Below, in pieces: positions 12,396-24,299 of a DNA stretch of 64,000 nucleotides. Under the pieces are notes generated by a model. It saw nothing but the letters and a program-made list of their open reading frames with translations, ran no database searches and was not told the origin of the DNA. Positions within the stretch are counted from its first letter, which is position 1; each line of letters opens with the position of its first letter. The translations under genes and the position numbers were made by a program. The DNA lies in contig OY294045.1 of NCBI GenBank assembly GCA_958510825.1, positions 98,737,234-98,801,233 of the forward strand. The letters are read 5' to 3'. Source of the stretch: Brachypterus glaber (Eukaryota > Arthropoda > Insecta > Coleoptera > Kateretidae).

Positions 12396-12631
12396 GAAAA
12401 CCACTCTTGTCGAAAAACCCCTCAAAATTTGATTCTTTATTTTCAACTTTCTGTGTAAATACCCGAAGTTGGGAGTATATCATCAAGTGACTTCTTTGTG
12501 ACTTTAGATTGTCAAAACAGCTCTCAAAGTACAATCTACCAAATATTTAAAATTGGTGAATTATTAAACTTTATTCTGACGAAAAAGCCCATTATAATGG
12601 AGAAAAGAAATTTATTTGATTGATTAATCCG

Positions 12632-12932
12632 TGCATCCCAATTATTTTTACCCCCTTACCCCCAATCGTTTACCCCCAAAATCTAATCAGCTCTTCGGAA
12701 TACGATAAGAAACAATATGCAAAAAACCGCAAGTCGATATCTCATGTAGAAATGGAGTTAGAGAGTTTACACCCCGACAGACAGACAGACGGACGCAAAA
12801 ATTTTTTTTACTGATTTCGACTCAGAATGGTCTAAAACGTCGAGAAATGTGAAAAAAAACGTGGTCAAAGATTTTGACTTTTCGGCGAAGATTTCAATAC
12901 ATCGGCACTCTTAGTAGCACTAAGTGCCGATG
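12632..12932 (+). mobile_element. Helentron-like element, 3' half
   Basis: Starts within tacccccttaccccca, passes through cagacagacagacgg and ends at the CATCGGCACT / AAGTGCCGATG hairpin. It is truncated at the 5' side. Confidence 0.6.
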
Positions 12933-13309
12933 TAATTTGCAAATTTATGAATGGACCATCAAAGAATTGTTAAAAATGAATAGACACAACTGCAATAGTG
13001 TAAGGCCTTTAATTAATACCATAAATCGTCGCATAGTAATAATTCTTCTTACTCTAAATTATTTTACTATCTAAATAATGTTGGTTTTGTCTGCATATAA
13101 GCCTCTTTTCTGTGCCTTAATAAACGCACGGTCTGAGCCCAGATGCGAACAGAGCCAAATATATTTAACCGTAATGACTTCCTGCCCTGAAAGACAATTA
13201 TATACCTCTCAGTCCACAAAACTATTTGAAAGAGTATCCGATGATCGTTGATTATATAACCTTGCCCTAATAACAGATAAGAAACTAGAATAGTAAATAG
13301 TATATTACA

Positions 13310-13440
13310 TAACTAGTGTAGAAAGTGATATTTTTCACGCGAGTGGGAAGGATTACGAACGAGCCGTCAGGCGAGTGAGGAAACCCCACTAGTGTAAGAA
13401 ATACACTTTCCAACGAGTTATGTACACTATTTTTCCTACG
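13310..13440. repeat. Repeat ending in ACTATTTTTCCTACG
   Basis: A GC-richer segment with cgagtgggaaggattacg and gcgagtgaggaaacc ends in tacactatttttcctacg. Related segments with the same end motif lie at about 60,060-60,150 and 62,545-62,645. The element class is unknown. Confidence 0.4.
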
Positions 13441-13887
13441 ATTCCGAAAAAATATAAATTTAATATTTTCTAGTTTTTATTTCGAAAATTTTTGAGAAAA
13501 GCAAAGCACAAAATAGCATACAAATTTATATATAGTTTTGTTCGTTGGGCCTGCACTTTCTTGCAAATGCATTCACTGACGTATACTTTTCATCCAACCA
13601 AATAAGTACTGAATTTGTTCCTTACTTTTAAAACATGACAAAGAATGTGTTCAACTGTAAAGTGCAAGAGTGCAGGAACCATAGAACATACCCACCTTAT
13701 GTATGTCAACCAGTATATATAATTTTTATTTACCTTCAGTTTTCTTTTTTCATATTTATTACAATCAAAGAGCAAGGGTAGATAGTTTCTGATTACAATA
13801 TATTATTAGCTGTTTAATGGGTTGCCTACAAGCGCAAATCAAGGCAAACTTGACAGTTTGTGTTCTGTGGTTTGCTAATTCAGTTAG

Positions 13888-14012
13888 ATCCCTGCTGAAA
13901 ATGACGGGCCTGCGCGGGTATAAATGGTGCATAAACCGGACTTGAGCGGATGAAATTCACCCGGTTTGTGCACCACTTATACCCGCGCAGACCCGTCATT
14001 TTCAATAGGGAT
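13888..14012. mobile_element. Palindromic MITE, 125 bp
   Basis: The ends ATCCCT..AGGGAT enclose arms containing TGAAAATGACGGG and GCGCGGGTATAA that pair along more than 45 bp, leaving a loop of about 20 bases. No coding capacity. Confidence 0.75.
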
Positions 14013-14676
14013 ACTATAGGAATCACCTTTTGGTTAGTTAGAAAATTGGTTCATGATGGTGAGGAAGTCTGCTGATGAACTTTTGACATTATCTACCAAA
14101 TACGAGCTGATCAGAATTAACTGCAAATAGTTTTATAATGTCCGGACCCTCAACTACAAGGATCCATGGTCAGTTTTTTTTTACTTTTTAGTTAATCTCA
14201 TAACTAACCGAGCATAGGTGTGTGTGAAGAGTATATAATAAAATGCGAAGCAATAAAAATCTTCAAAGCTTGATTTTTTTGTTTTCTTGTAAAACGTGCG
14301 ACTCTGTCTTATTAAAGGTTTAAAAGGGCGTATTCAGAAGTCGTCACTTGTTTTCAAAACATTTGACAGATCACTATTTGAGTACACATGTTGCGGAAAC
14401 AAAAAAGTAACGATGAAAAAGATCAAGTTACATCTGGGATTGAGGCATAATTATGACATATTTAAGTCAACATGCAGAGGTCTTGATTTAAGTGAAATGT
14501 AAGATGAGATTCTTGTCTTAGATTTGTTGACCGAGAGACTGAATAAAGTAAGGTTTTTTCTATAGCCATTTATTAGGAGTCATACAGAACCGGGTATCAG
14601 TTAAAAACTAATATCTACATTAAGTGCAGTTTTACTAATGCAAACATTCTTTTAATTTTAACATATTAAGGCCTAT

Positions 14677-14802
14677 CCAGGAGCTTGTATAAGAACATAA
14701 AACATAATAATGCGATGCCGTGATGGCTTATAAGATACACAGCGGCAAATCAAGCCAATCACGGCATCGCATTGTTATGTATTATGTTCTAATGCGGGCC
14801 TG
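14677..14802. mobile_element. ATGCGATGCCGTGAT MITE, copy 1
   Basis: An inverted-repeat element with arms of about 48 bp sharing AATGCGATGCCGTGAT. A second copy lies at 40,887-40,994 in the opposite orientation, with the same core and the same GGCTTGAT..GCCGC loop. The two copies confirm a family. Confidence 0.75.
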
Positions 14803-14809
14803 TGAAAAG

Positions 14810-15290
14810 GCACTTACTAAATATATTTAGTGTACCCTGCCATAATCAGTTGTTAAAAATATTTTCATAGTCAATAATATTTTTTATCCAATACATACGG
14901 ATAATAAGACAATTACTAGCTTTATTTTAAATAGATAAACTCAATAATAACCCCCGCGTGGCTTTTACTTTATTGAGTGGATAATTATTTATTTTACCCA
15001 CTCAACTGTCACTTGTCAAATTATTTTCTTGTAAATGTCATTAAAATTTTTAATAAAAATATGAATTCCTAAGCTATTTATTGGATAAAACCTTGTATGA
15101 CACTCATGGGTAAACCGATATTGCCCATGAGAAAATTAACCTGCGAGGTGTCAGCCAAGCAGGTTAATTTTCGAGTTACTTTACCCACTAGTACCATAAA
15201 TAACTATTTTGTTAAAGCATCAAAGTACCCAATTTTGTCCAACTGGTATGGTAAAACCGGGTAGTAAATATATTTTGGATATAAAACGTC
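14810..15290. other. Spacer with short inverted motifs
   Basis: Contains weak inversions around 15,000-15,200 (gggtaa..ttaccc contexts), but no feature with defined ends and no coding frame. Confidence 0.3.
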
Positions 15291-15294
15291 GAGA

Positions 15295-15595
15295 AACGTA
15301 AAAAAAACAATATTTTTTTTTTCAAAACCTTAAAAAAAATAAAAAAAAAAAAATAAAATTATACAGTCCAATAGAGAATTTTATTTGCTTTAAAATGATG
15401 TATCACACGACCCCCCTTTTCATTCAAAAAAATTCTACCCCCTGCCCACATTTTAAAAGCTGAAAGTATTAAATATATGCTAAAAGATAGTTTAAGTTGT
15501 CTAATTTAAGATGATTTTCGCAGAACTTGATTATCTCTTTTAGTTTTCGAGAAAATCGCTGGGTAAATAGAGTTGGGATACCCGGTATAGTGGTT
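15295..15595. mobile_element. TACCGGGTGTCCCAA TIR family, partial copy
   Basis: Shares with the 30,029-30,575 element the block atgatgtatcacacgaccc and the terminal block gaaaatcgctgggtaaatag followed by gggatacccggta. Only the right terminus is preserved. Confidence 0.6.
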
Positions 15596-16313
15596 GGCAC
15601 ATATACAACTATTTATTGTTGTATACTATAACCTAAAAACTCTATTAATTACGCTATTGTTCTATCAGTGTGTGGTGAAAAACATTGAACTCCTGTACAG
15701 CTTTTTTGGTTTCACTGTTTCAGATTTTGTGGAGTTAACTCAATTCACATGAGAACCATTGTTTGAAGCACATCTCTATAGTAAAGAGTACCATGGTACT
15801 TTTTATTAAGTATACTCAATTTTGACAGGCTTCATGAAATATTGCAATATTAAGTATAATACAACCAAGTTGAAAACTCTTTATTTCCTCTTGTTAATTA
15901 GAAAATAATTGCAAATTGCACATTTAAATGATGAAGTAGGATATAATTACCTGCATAAAAAATGTGTTATTGCGATTTAAATATTAATTCTTTCATTACA
16001 CTAGTTTATAATGTTTTTGCGCGCAATTTGTAACCAACGTTTTTTACATATTTTTAAACGTTGAATACAAATCCGTCAAAAAAAGTTTTTTGTTTGTACT
16101 ATTTTAGGTGATATACCTCTCCCTCGTTTGTCAGAACAACCGTTTCCATAGTCAACGTAAGTTTTTAGTGCTATTTTTATAAAAATTGGTATTACGGGTC
16201 GCTAAAAAAGATAAAAAATAATTTAGCATCAAATTTTTTAAAATTTTAATAAACTAATGAAATACAGTATTCAGTGGTTTTCAAGGTCAGTAAAAACTAA
16301 AAATTTTGGTATG

Positions 16314-16412
16314 TAGGCCCCGATGTGGGTTCGACAACATTGGTCCAATGTGGGAAACATTGGCACGCCAATGTTTGACCAACGGGCGGCCAATGAACCA
16401 ATGTTTGCTAGG
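16314..16412. repeat. Short element with ACATTGG/CCAATGT inversions
   Basis: About 100 bp of self-complementary motifs (acattggtccaatgt, cattggcacgccaatg) ending in gtttgctagg. The architecture recalls the elements at 6.5 and 47.0 kb. Confidence 0.45.
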
Positions 16413-16437
16413 TAGTATTTTAATGAATTTACTATTT

Positions 16438-16735
16438 TGTGGCCCAGGATAGTATAATACGGTAGTTTCGAATTTTACAATGTCAAAAATCGTCCTAGAT
16501 AAAAAATTCTTCGATATAAATTTGTTTCATGGAAACAAGAAAATTCTTTTTTTTCCGTCCATCTGTCCGTCTGATTTCACGTTTTTCTGTGCACAATAAC
16601 TCAAGAACAAATAATCCGATCAAATTAAAATTTTCATGAAAAATCAAGTTCTATGAGGGAAAGATCCCTATTGTTTTTGAAAGTAATCCCCCCAAATACA
16701 AGTTATGGGGGGGTTAAACTTAAAAAAAATCGAAA
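16438..16735 (+). repeat. Dispersed repeat J, copy 1
   Basis: Shares gtagtttcgaatttt, attcttcgatataaatttg, ataatccgatc and the block ending taatcccccc..gttatggggg with segments at 48,585-49,030 and 50,250-50,540. The class is unknown and no ORF is preserved. Confidence 0.55.
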
Positions 16736-16755
16736 AAGTTGAAAGAATATTCCTA

Positions 16756-17022
16756 TTACACTAATAAAAAAGATAATTTATATTTATTTGGATATGGCCT
16801 CGGAAATGGCCAATTAAATTATTTGGTTGTGAGTAATAAATTTTGAGTAAAATAAATATTTAGTTCATGTAAATAAATATTTTAGTTTCAAAATCATTTA
16901 TTAATGGGAACAAAATAGTTTATTTGACAGAAATAAAATTTATTTGTCACAACCAAATAATTCAATGGGCCATATCCAACCAAATATGTTGTACACACAA
17001 ATTAAGTGTTTTATCAGTGTAA
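16756..17022. mobile_element. TTACACTGATAAAA TIR MITE, copy 1
   Basis: The ends TTACACT(A/G)ATAAAA are inverted and the inner arms pair through GGATATGGCC and TTATTTGGTTGTGA. A closely related copy lies at 54,668-54,912. TIR type and AT-rich body suggest a Tc1/mariner-derived MITE, which is an inference. Confidence 0.7.
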
Positions 17023-17029
17023 CGTATCT

Positions 17030-17700
17030 TTTTCAGGAAAGATTACTTTTATAAAAAGGAACAATTTTGAAAACAAAAAAGTTATAAAAAAAATAAAAAA
17101 ATCTATAATTTCCAATTTTTTTTTTCATTTATTTGTGTTTCGTAAAAAGGAAATTAAAAAAAAATGATTATTTTATTTGAATTTTCGCAAAAAAGTCCAG
17201 TCAAATAATAAATGTAAATTGTAGTAGTAGTGAATGGTATCAGAACACGCCTGTTAGTTTTTCACCGGGTGTCGGCTATCTTGAATTTAAGGGGAGTTGC
17301 TTAATACGCATCTTACGATAAAAATGCATATAACCAATTTGGATTTCCAAAAATTTTTATTTGGATAATTTTTTTAATATATTAATCGAGTTAATTCAAA
17401 AATAGCCATTTTGGAGGTGAAATGTTTTTTTCCATTTTTCAGCCAAATTATTCATCGGACGATAATTGGTTATTAGCAAACTTTTAGCTCTTGAAATTCT
17501 CTATAAGTTTAATATATTATAAATTTTTATAGGTAGTTTGGTACGGTTATAGAGGGCGCAACTCGACTTTCAGCGCCCACTGCAACCGTAACAAAAAAAT
17601 TTTGAAAAAAAGGATCCCAACAAAAATTGTTGAAAATTTTTTCCTAAACAAAATTGGTTATATGCAAAATTCTTTAGAATTCAAAAATTCCCAAAAATAT
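17030..17700. other. Spacer upstream of the USP2-like exon
   Basis: AT-rich DNA with homopolymer runs. No earlier exon of the protease was seen here; the catalytic Cys box of the family is absent from the whole window. Confidence 0.4.
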
Positions 17701-17703
17701 TAG

Positions 17704-18026
17704 TAATTCACCTTAAACGCTTCTCCCCGATGACACAGTTTCAAACTAAGCTCAAAGTCACCGTAGACTTCCCCCTAGAAGAATTAGATATGAGCAATTA
17801 TGCAGCAGAGTCCGTTGCACCCTCCAAATACAACTTATACGCCATTTCAAATCACAGTGGTACCACGTATAGCGGACACTACACCGCCTATTGTAAACAT
17901 CCCTATAATCATACGTGGCACGAATACAACGACTCTAGGGTATCTTCAATTTCACCAACATCCATCGTATCAGGGAATGCTTACATATTATTGTACGAAC
18001 AAGAAAGTCAAAAATCATATACTTGA
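17704..18026 (+). CDS. Usp2: USP2-like ubiquitin carboxyl-terminal hydrolase, last exon
   Basis: This frame encodes the C-terminal part of a family C19 deubiquitinase, a cysteine protease that removes ubiquitin from proteins. After an AG acceptor the exon starts with two bases of a split codon and reads IHLKRFSPM, the conserved blade before the fingers. It continues through NLYAISNHSGTTYSGHYTAYC, where His of GHY is the catalytic base, and EYNDS, whose Asn/Asp orients it. It ends YILLYEQES plus six residues at a TGA. Order and spacing fit USP2 better than other USPs (from family knowledge). The Cys box and zinc-binding fingers must lie in exons upstream of this window, or this is a lone captured exon. 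The polypyrimidine tract before the acceptor is poor. Confidence 0.85.
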
Positions 18027-18125
18027 AGAGTTTATTTATTTCTTTTTTTTTACTTATTTGTTACTATTATTTAACTTGATTGTTAATTAATTTTTTTTAA
18101 TTAATAAGTACTTTTCTAATTAAGG

Positions 18126-18131
18126 AATAAA
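18126..18131 (+). terminator. Candidate polyadenylation signal of USP2-like gene
   Basis: AATAAA lies 100 bases after the stop codon of the USP2-like last exon. It is the first canonical signal downstream. Confidence 0.5.
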
Positions 18132-18743
18132 AACTCCTAAATGACAATATCAATAAATAATATACACGTTATATGCATTTTAAGCGAGATAACCGCACTC
18201 ACCCCTAAAATTGAAAAACTAACAGGAGTGTTGTGTTACTATCCACTACTACCCGTATGCATTTATTGCAATTTAATATAGGAATTTCTCGTTATTTGAC
18301 TGGACTAAAAAATAAAATAAAAATAAAGTTTTGAAAAAAAATTTGAATTTTTTTTTTTTTTTAATTTCATAAATTAAATATTTGGGTAAACGCAATACAC
18401 TATTTACTGTAAAAAGTACATAATGAATGCGTAGCATTTATTTTATGGTCAAACTAAATAAAATAAAATCACGTAAACCTTACAATGTAAGGCTTACATG
18501 TCACAAATGGTCTAAAGTTTAGGTCAAGATTAGATGATATCTTCATTTTAACTATTTCTACAGCGCTCTGCGTAGGTGCTGTGGTTAACATTGGCTTTAT
18601 TACGATAGCGACACTTTCCGCTTTTTCGAAAACACAACACGTTCAACTATTTTGACTTACTAAGAAAAATATCTAAAGTAAAGGCGGTACCGCGATGATT
18701 TAGGAATATTTTTTTTAAAATAAACAGTATAATATAGTATAAT

Positions 18744-19028
18744 TAAATTAGATTACATAACATGTTTGTTTAACCTCGTACTATTCTACTTAATTAAGCA
18801 TCCCCTAAGTCCAAGACTTGTGTGGGCTAGTAGTAGAGGGAACCGCTGGCTTATACTGACTTTCGAACCAGTTTTTATAGGCAGTGTCCGCTTCACTTAC
18901 GCCTTCGCCAAATTTCAATTATTAATTAACTGAAAAAGGCAAATCGGCGACAGTGAGAATCGAACTCACGCTAGTTGGCTAGTAGACTTGTCATGTACAG
19001 ACGCGGTAGACCACTACACCAATCCTCC
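18744..19028 (-). mobile_element. tRNA-derived SINE, copy 2
   Basis: Same structure as the copy at 1.78 kb: tRNA-like head with TGGTGTAGTGG and GAGTTCGATTCTCAC, same body and AGTACGAGGTTAAAC end. It is flanked by perfect 16-bp direct repeats TATAATATAGTATAAT (18,728-18,743 and 19,029-19,044), which fix both ends exactly. Confidence 0.9.
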
Positions 19029-19049
19029 TATAATATAGTATAATATAGT

Positions 19050-20085
19050 TTGGGGCTTTAGGGTGGTCCAAAAAAAAAATATTTACTTAATCTTTTCCAA
19101 GTGTCGTGGTACCATGGTTAGAACGCCCTTAGAGTAAAAATTTATAGAGACAACCCTAAGGAGTACTTTTATGTCTCAAATATCGATAAAATTCGTATAA
19201 AACCATCCCTAGTGTTTGTAATTTTATAAAATTTAAAAAACTTGATATCTATATTTTTTCTTTTTGAGTTTCAAAATAAGCCTGCAAAATCTTAGCCTGA
19301 TCAAAAGTTTCTATCAGACATTCAATAAATATGACTATTATTTAACAGCTAAATACAAGTTCTTTATAGCCCTAATAGTAAATGTTATATATCAAATTAG
19401 GATTATTTTAAAATTCGTCCTTAAGGTCCCTTGTCCCATTACAACTATTAACAATTAAATGCTTATATTTTTAAAATTATTAGGTTTCAAAATTTGTTTT
19501 ACTTTCAATTATTTTTAAGGATACTCTCTAAAGTGTTAAGAATCAATTAATTTCAAATAATTTTTATCACATGTGAAATTTCAAAATTTGCGATTTTTTG
19601 CAGTGCTCAAAAGTTAATAGTCTATTCTCTATTAAAGAACTACTTAAGTTAGCAGTAAACACCATTTGTTGCGAGTCAGCCATTTTGAATTTAGTGCTAG
19701 AGATTTGCTTGTGTTGAGAACACGAGGTGGTGACGGTCAATATATCAGTCCCTTGGTGAGTAATTCTGTTGTAATTTATTGGCGATTGTTTTTGATTAAT
19801 TTTAATTTAACTTTTTTTGTGTGGATAATTATTATAGAAACTAAAAACGCCAATGGTTCGTTTCAATCAGAAGATTTTCTTTGTTTTTTTACATCAGTCC
19901 CTTGGTCGTAAAAAAGACAAAAATTGATGTGGATAGATCTCAGATTAATATTTTAGAAAATACAAGCGAAATAAAATTGGCAAAAAAAAAAATTTTTCAC
20001 CGCTTGGTTTGGACTTTTGGACCCATAGATAATACATTTAGCGAATTAACTTAAAATTTGAAAAACGTATAAAACGTAGCTATGT
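19050..20085. other. Spacer, no supported gene
   Basis: A slightly GC-richer part at about 19,670-19,760 precedes a plausible donor (TTGGTGAGT at 19,752), but no coding continuity or partner exon was found. The rest is AT-rich. Confidence 0.3.
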
Positions 20086-20089
20086 TCGA

Positions 20090-20545
20090 TATTTTTAGGT
20101 TTTAAAATGTGGACAGGAGGGCATTCGTAGATTTTTTTAGAGAAGAGAGAGTATAAAAATAAATTAAATTTAAAGCAAATAAAATTCTCTGTTCCACTAC
20201 AAATTTTTTATTATTTTTTTGTTGCTAAAATATTTCATTTTTTAGGTCTTTTTTATTTTTATTTATATGATTTAAAATTCGTGTAAAAGTATTTATTTAC
20301 GTTGTTAAATTATGAATTTAGTCAATAACCTACATTTTTTTTTATGAAATTTTAACGAAAATTCTCATTTTCACCCCTCAAAAAATATATGACCAAATAG
20401 AAAATTTTAGGAGCTTTAAAATGATGTATCACACGACATCCTTTCTAATTAAAAGTCTATGCACACATTTTAAAAGCTAATAAAAATATATAGATATTAA
20501 GTTATCCTATTTATGTGTTTCAAGTCGATATCCCAACTTGTTTTA
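20090..20545. mobile_element. TACCGGGTGTCCCAA family, degraded copy
   Basis: Contains ttttaaaatgtggacaggag and atgatgtatcacacgac as in the copies at 15.3 and 30.0 kb. The ends are eroded. Confidence 0.45.
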
Positions 20546-21280
20546 AAGTTAAAAGAAACAGGTAACGTTTGGATCGTACTGTACGATACCATACGCTAGC
20601 GTAAAACACTCCCAATAATGTATTTTTTTAAAAGGATAAACTAAAAATAATATCTTTGAGCCGGTTTTTCATAACGGTTAAAATCTGCTACAGAAACCCT
20701 TCCAAGGCCTTGGTGGTGTTCATTGAAACCTGCCTTTAAAACATAAAAATGAGGTAGGTAAGAATAAAATATATTTTAAATAAAGTGACTTCCAAGAAAA
20801 CGTGGCATTGTCCAATTAATGTAGTTTTATGACAAAACGACGTGTCCATAATTTACTTTTAAAATTTAAAATACCTCGAAAGGGCGAAAGATTATCAATT
20901 TTAAAGATTTAATCTGACTATTTCTTTTTTATTCTTGAACAGATGTCAACCCTTCTAGGCCATCTAGATACATACATATCTAAGAAGTTATCTCTGTATT
21001 TTATTTAAATGGCCACGTAAATGTATCCAGGAATTTTAAATTTTAAAAAATATACTAGTGTAATAACTTTTTAATAATACCTACTTATAGTTAATTGCTG
21101 TGACAAAATATATTAAATCTTTCGGAGTTAACGAGAGCTCACTTAACTCGTGAGCACTATGGGCCAGAAGAGCAGATAATTTGGCCAAAAGTCAGTGATA
21201 AATATTAAAAAAGTAAACACATTCGTTAACTAAACACATTCGTTAACTAAACACATCAAGGCATGTACAATGTATATTAT

Positions 21281-21990
21281 ACAGGGTGTCCGGAAATGAC
21301 GAGCAAAAAACTCTCTTGTGATTCTACATCAGAAAATATAACAAACAGTTTCTATAAAAAAAATCAAACTATGCGTCGTAAGGGAGCTAAGACTCTTTTA
21401 AAGTGACTAAAAAATTCGGTTTTTATTTAATAACTCAGGAACCCTTCGATATATTGCAACGAAATTTTGCACGTAAACTAATCTTAATAAGGTCCATCTT
21501 CCTATGTTATTTTCATGTACTTATTTTTAACCAGGGCTGTGCGAAAAGGAGGGCCTTATCAGTCCCAAAAAGTCCAAACTTAAGCGCCGCAGGCGAATTT
21601 TTTTACGACTTTAACGCGTAAGTTCTACAATCATAAATAGAGAAAAACTTCAGAAAGCCACAGGCGAAATCTTTTAAAAACTTGATCTATTTCAATTTTT
21701 ACAGTCTTATTATTCTAAATTTCACAAAAAATGCAAGAAGGCTCCAGCGCCGCAGGCGAAATTTTTTTACGAATTTCACGCATAGTTCTACTATCTTAAA
21801 TTAAAAATAAACGTAAGAAGCCACAGACAATTTTTTTACAAACTTATATTTTAATATTTTACAACAGTTTTATAATTCCAAATTACACCAAAATGTTAGA
21901 AAGATCTAGCGCCGCAGGCCAAAATTTTTTGAGCACGCAATATACAAATTACCTAACAAACTACAAAATACAAAATTTAATAAAATGAAA
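21281..21990. repeat. ACAGGGTG element with degenerate tandem GCCGCAGGC units
   Basis: Begins tacagggtgtccggaaatga. From 21,580 a unit of about 80-160 bp starting (g)ccgcaggcgaaatttttt is repeated four or five times with decay (about 21,580, 21,655, 21,750, 21,905). The same unit start occurs at 30,700. It is non-coding. Confidence 0.5.
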
Positions 21991-22692
21991 AAGTAATTAA
22001 AGCTTTTTAGCCCAAATTCCCCCTTTACTTGTTTATAAATTATCAACACGCTGTTATTGACAACAGCGTTGCCGGTTTGTGGCTCCTTATATCCTCAAAG
22101 ACACGTACAGATTATGTAAAACACTAATGCACTAATTATAGTGTAGTTAAAAAAATACCTGAGTAATAGAAAATATAATCGCCTTTTTTTTGCGGCCTCC
22201 TTGAGCCGGGGGCCTTCGGCGATCGCCGACTAGCCTAACTTGCCAGTCCGGGCCTGGATTCGTATATAGTAATGTAGTAGCTTCGATGGACTTCTAAACT
22301 GCCATCATAGCTTAAAATAACGTATTCGTCTTTATCATAGGAGGATCTGACAAAGGGAAACTAGACAACGTTGTGCATCAATAAATCGAAGTAAAAAAGA
22401 AAGAACAAGAATATGTCGATATATTTGACATTTCATAATTATATGAAATTATAATTAATAATTATATTTCATAATTATATAATATGAAACAAAGTTTAAT
22501 CAGTAATTAATAAATACCGATAAATACACTTATACAAGAAAAACCATATTGAAACTAAATGTTCTAACCCTGAAGATGATTTAATAACTTTGGTACCTTA
22601 AATTACTGTTTCATATTCATCTCTTTGCGTTTTTAAAATTTCAGCTTCTTATATTTATTGATATAATCATGTGATACTATACACATCAAGTC

Positions 22693-22738
22693 ATGGAGAG
22701 CCCCAAATAAGCCTAAGCTAGTGCTAGGGGCTCTCCAT
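22693..22738. repeat. Perfect 12-bp stem hairpin
   Basis: ATGGAGAGCCCC at 22,693-22,704 is exactly complementary to GGGGCTCTCCAT at 22,727-22,738, with a 22-base loop. It stands alone in AT-rich DNA. Its function is unknown. Confidence 0.6.
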
Positions 22739-23897
22739 TAATTTTGAGAAAGAAATAACATTAAGAAATGCATATAATGGTTACAGCCAATTTTGGAAAA
22801 CTTCAAAGTATTCGTCGGTTTCTAATCACGTTTAACATTTGCCTCCATTAACGTTCCAAGAATATATCTTCATTTATACTTTTTCCATTTTTTAAAATAA
22901 ATTTTACCATATTTTGAAATATAGGCGTTCTCTTTTTTCCATTTTGCTTTTTTTAGTTTATTTTTTGTTACTTATGAGTTACACAGTTTAATAGAATATT
23001 ATTTTTTTAGCGATAAATTATTACTTTTTATATTTTTTTTCTCACAATGTGGCATATTTTAAAACTGTCATAGAGTATGCACTTGAGTTCAAAACTGATC
23101 TACATCATTGCCTAATGAATGGTTATTTTCTAAGCCTACTAGATAAAAAAAATAATACTTTATTTTAAGCTATGACGGCAGTAAAAATCTAGTAGCGACA
23201 AAATAAATACCAGGATCAGAAATAAAGGTTTTGGTCATATTGCATTTTTATAAGTACCAATAGAAAGACACAAAAAAGTTATATTTTAAGATAAAAGACA
23301 CAAAACTACCAAAATCTATATTGCCCAGCTAAGACAAGTTGTCATATCTGCAAATTAGATGTTTTGGCCAGTTTTTTTTTTATTGCACAGTTTTTTTTTT
23401 ATTGCACTTTTTGAAAACATGTTCTGCTTTATTTTAAATCAAAAATACCTAATATCCTTTGAAAAAATATATATAAAAGTCCAAACGAAATGCAATAATT
23501 AAATGCAAATTTTGTTCTATCTGAGAAAGTTCGGACAAAATGATTTAAAAAGTGCAATCAAATTACTAAGTTAGTCCTAGTCCTGAATTATTCGTCTAGT
23601 AAAGACTAGTTAGGACAATTTTATTTAGAAAACACTGTAAATTTTCCATATATGACAAAAATCTTAGGCTAATTTTCAGGATTTGGGTTTTAGATAGGAC
23701 ATTTCTTTTTAGTAGGCACATGGGGCTAGTGTAAAGCAATACAATGGTGTGCCTATCTCAAAAAGTGAATTTTTGCAGATAGGACAACTTGTCTTAGCAG
23801 TGTACTTTTGGTTATGTGTTTGGTTATGCTATTTATTTTGAAAACATCTTTTAACTACTCTAAAAAAATTTTATAAATTACAAGACCCTTTAAGAGA

Positions 23898-23903
23898 TTT
23901 TAA
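23898..23903 (-). terminator. Candidate variant polyadenylation signal of cathepsin B
   Basis: ATTAAA on the minus strand, 142-147 bases after the cathepsin B stop codon. It is the best signal near the stop, as no AATAAA is closer. Weak evidence. Confidence 0.3.
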
Positions 23904-24044
23904 TGCCAAACACTTATGAATAAAGATATTGGTTTTAGTTTAAGTATTTTCTTATTCAGCATTTTGTCCCCAACCCAAAAACAAATAATCGCAAACAATT
24001 AATATTTCGATCACATTAAATAATAATACAGATTCTTCCTCTAT

Positions 24045-24244
24045 CTAGGGAATGCCAGCAACAACTCCACTTTCAATGCCAAGATGATCTTCTCCTCTCA
24101 AAATTTTGAAAGTACCATTGTCACCCCAGTCGGAGTTCCAGGAGTTAGCGATAATCCAGTATTTAGTACCATCTTCGACACCCCATCCCAGGATTCTGAT
24201 TGCGTGACCTCCTAGTTCCTTTCCTTTTACGTGTTGGTATACAC
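24045..24244 (-). CDS. CtsB: Cathepsin B, exon 4 (catalytic His and Asn, C-terminus)
   Basis: Last coding exon of the lysosomal or digestive cysteine protease described at the first exon. It follows an AG acceptor (ttttatag) in phase 1 and completes the Gly of LLNYKTG-VYQH. It contains [11 protein letters not shown] with catalytic His276 and [16 protein letters not shown] with Asn296. Both residues complete the papain-type catalytic triad together with Cys106 of exon 1. The protein ends VVAGIP at a TAG, a little shorter than vertebrate cathepsin B, which carries a short extra tail. Total length of the four exons is 328 residues. Confidence 0.95.
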
Positions 24245-24299
24245 CTATAAAATAAAAAAAAAGCTGCAGAAGGTGCACTTTCTAGATAGATGGCAATAT

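Larger units (their letters stand above)
22000..24040. other. Spacer between USP2-like exon and cathepsin B 3' end
   Basis: AT-rich. It contains one isolated hairpin (22,693-22,738), poly-T runs near 23,370 and, at its right edge, the 3' UTR of cathepsin B. No coding exon seen. Confidence 0.4.

Noticed and set aside
12060..12534. Two overlapping Phe/Leu/Ser-rich open frames on the minus strand
   Set aside because: They are by-products of the purine-only tract at 12,106-12,395.
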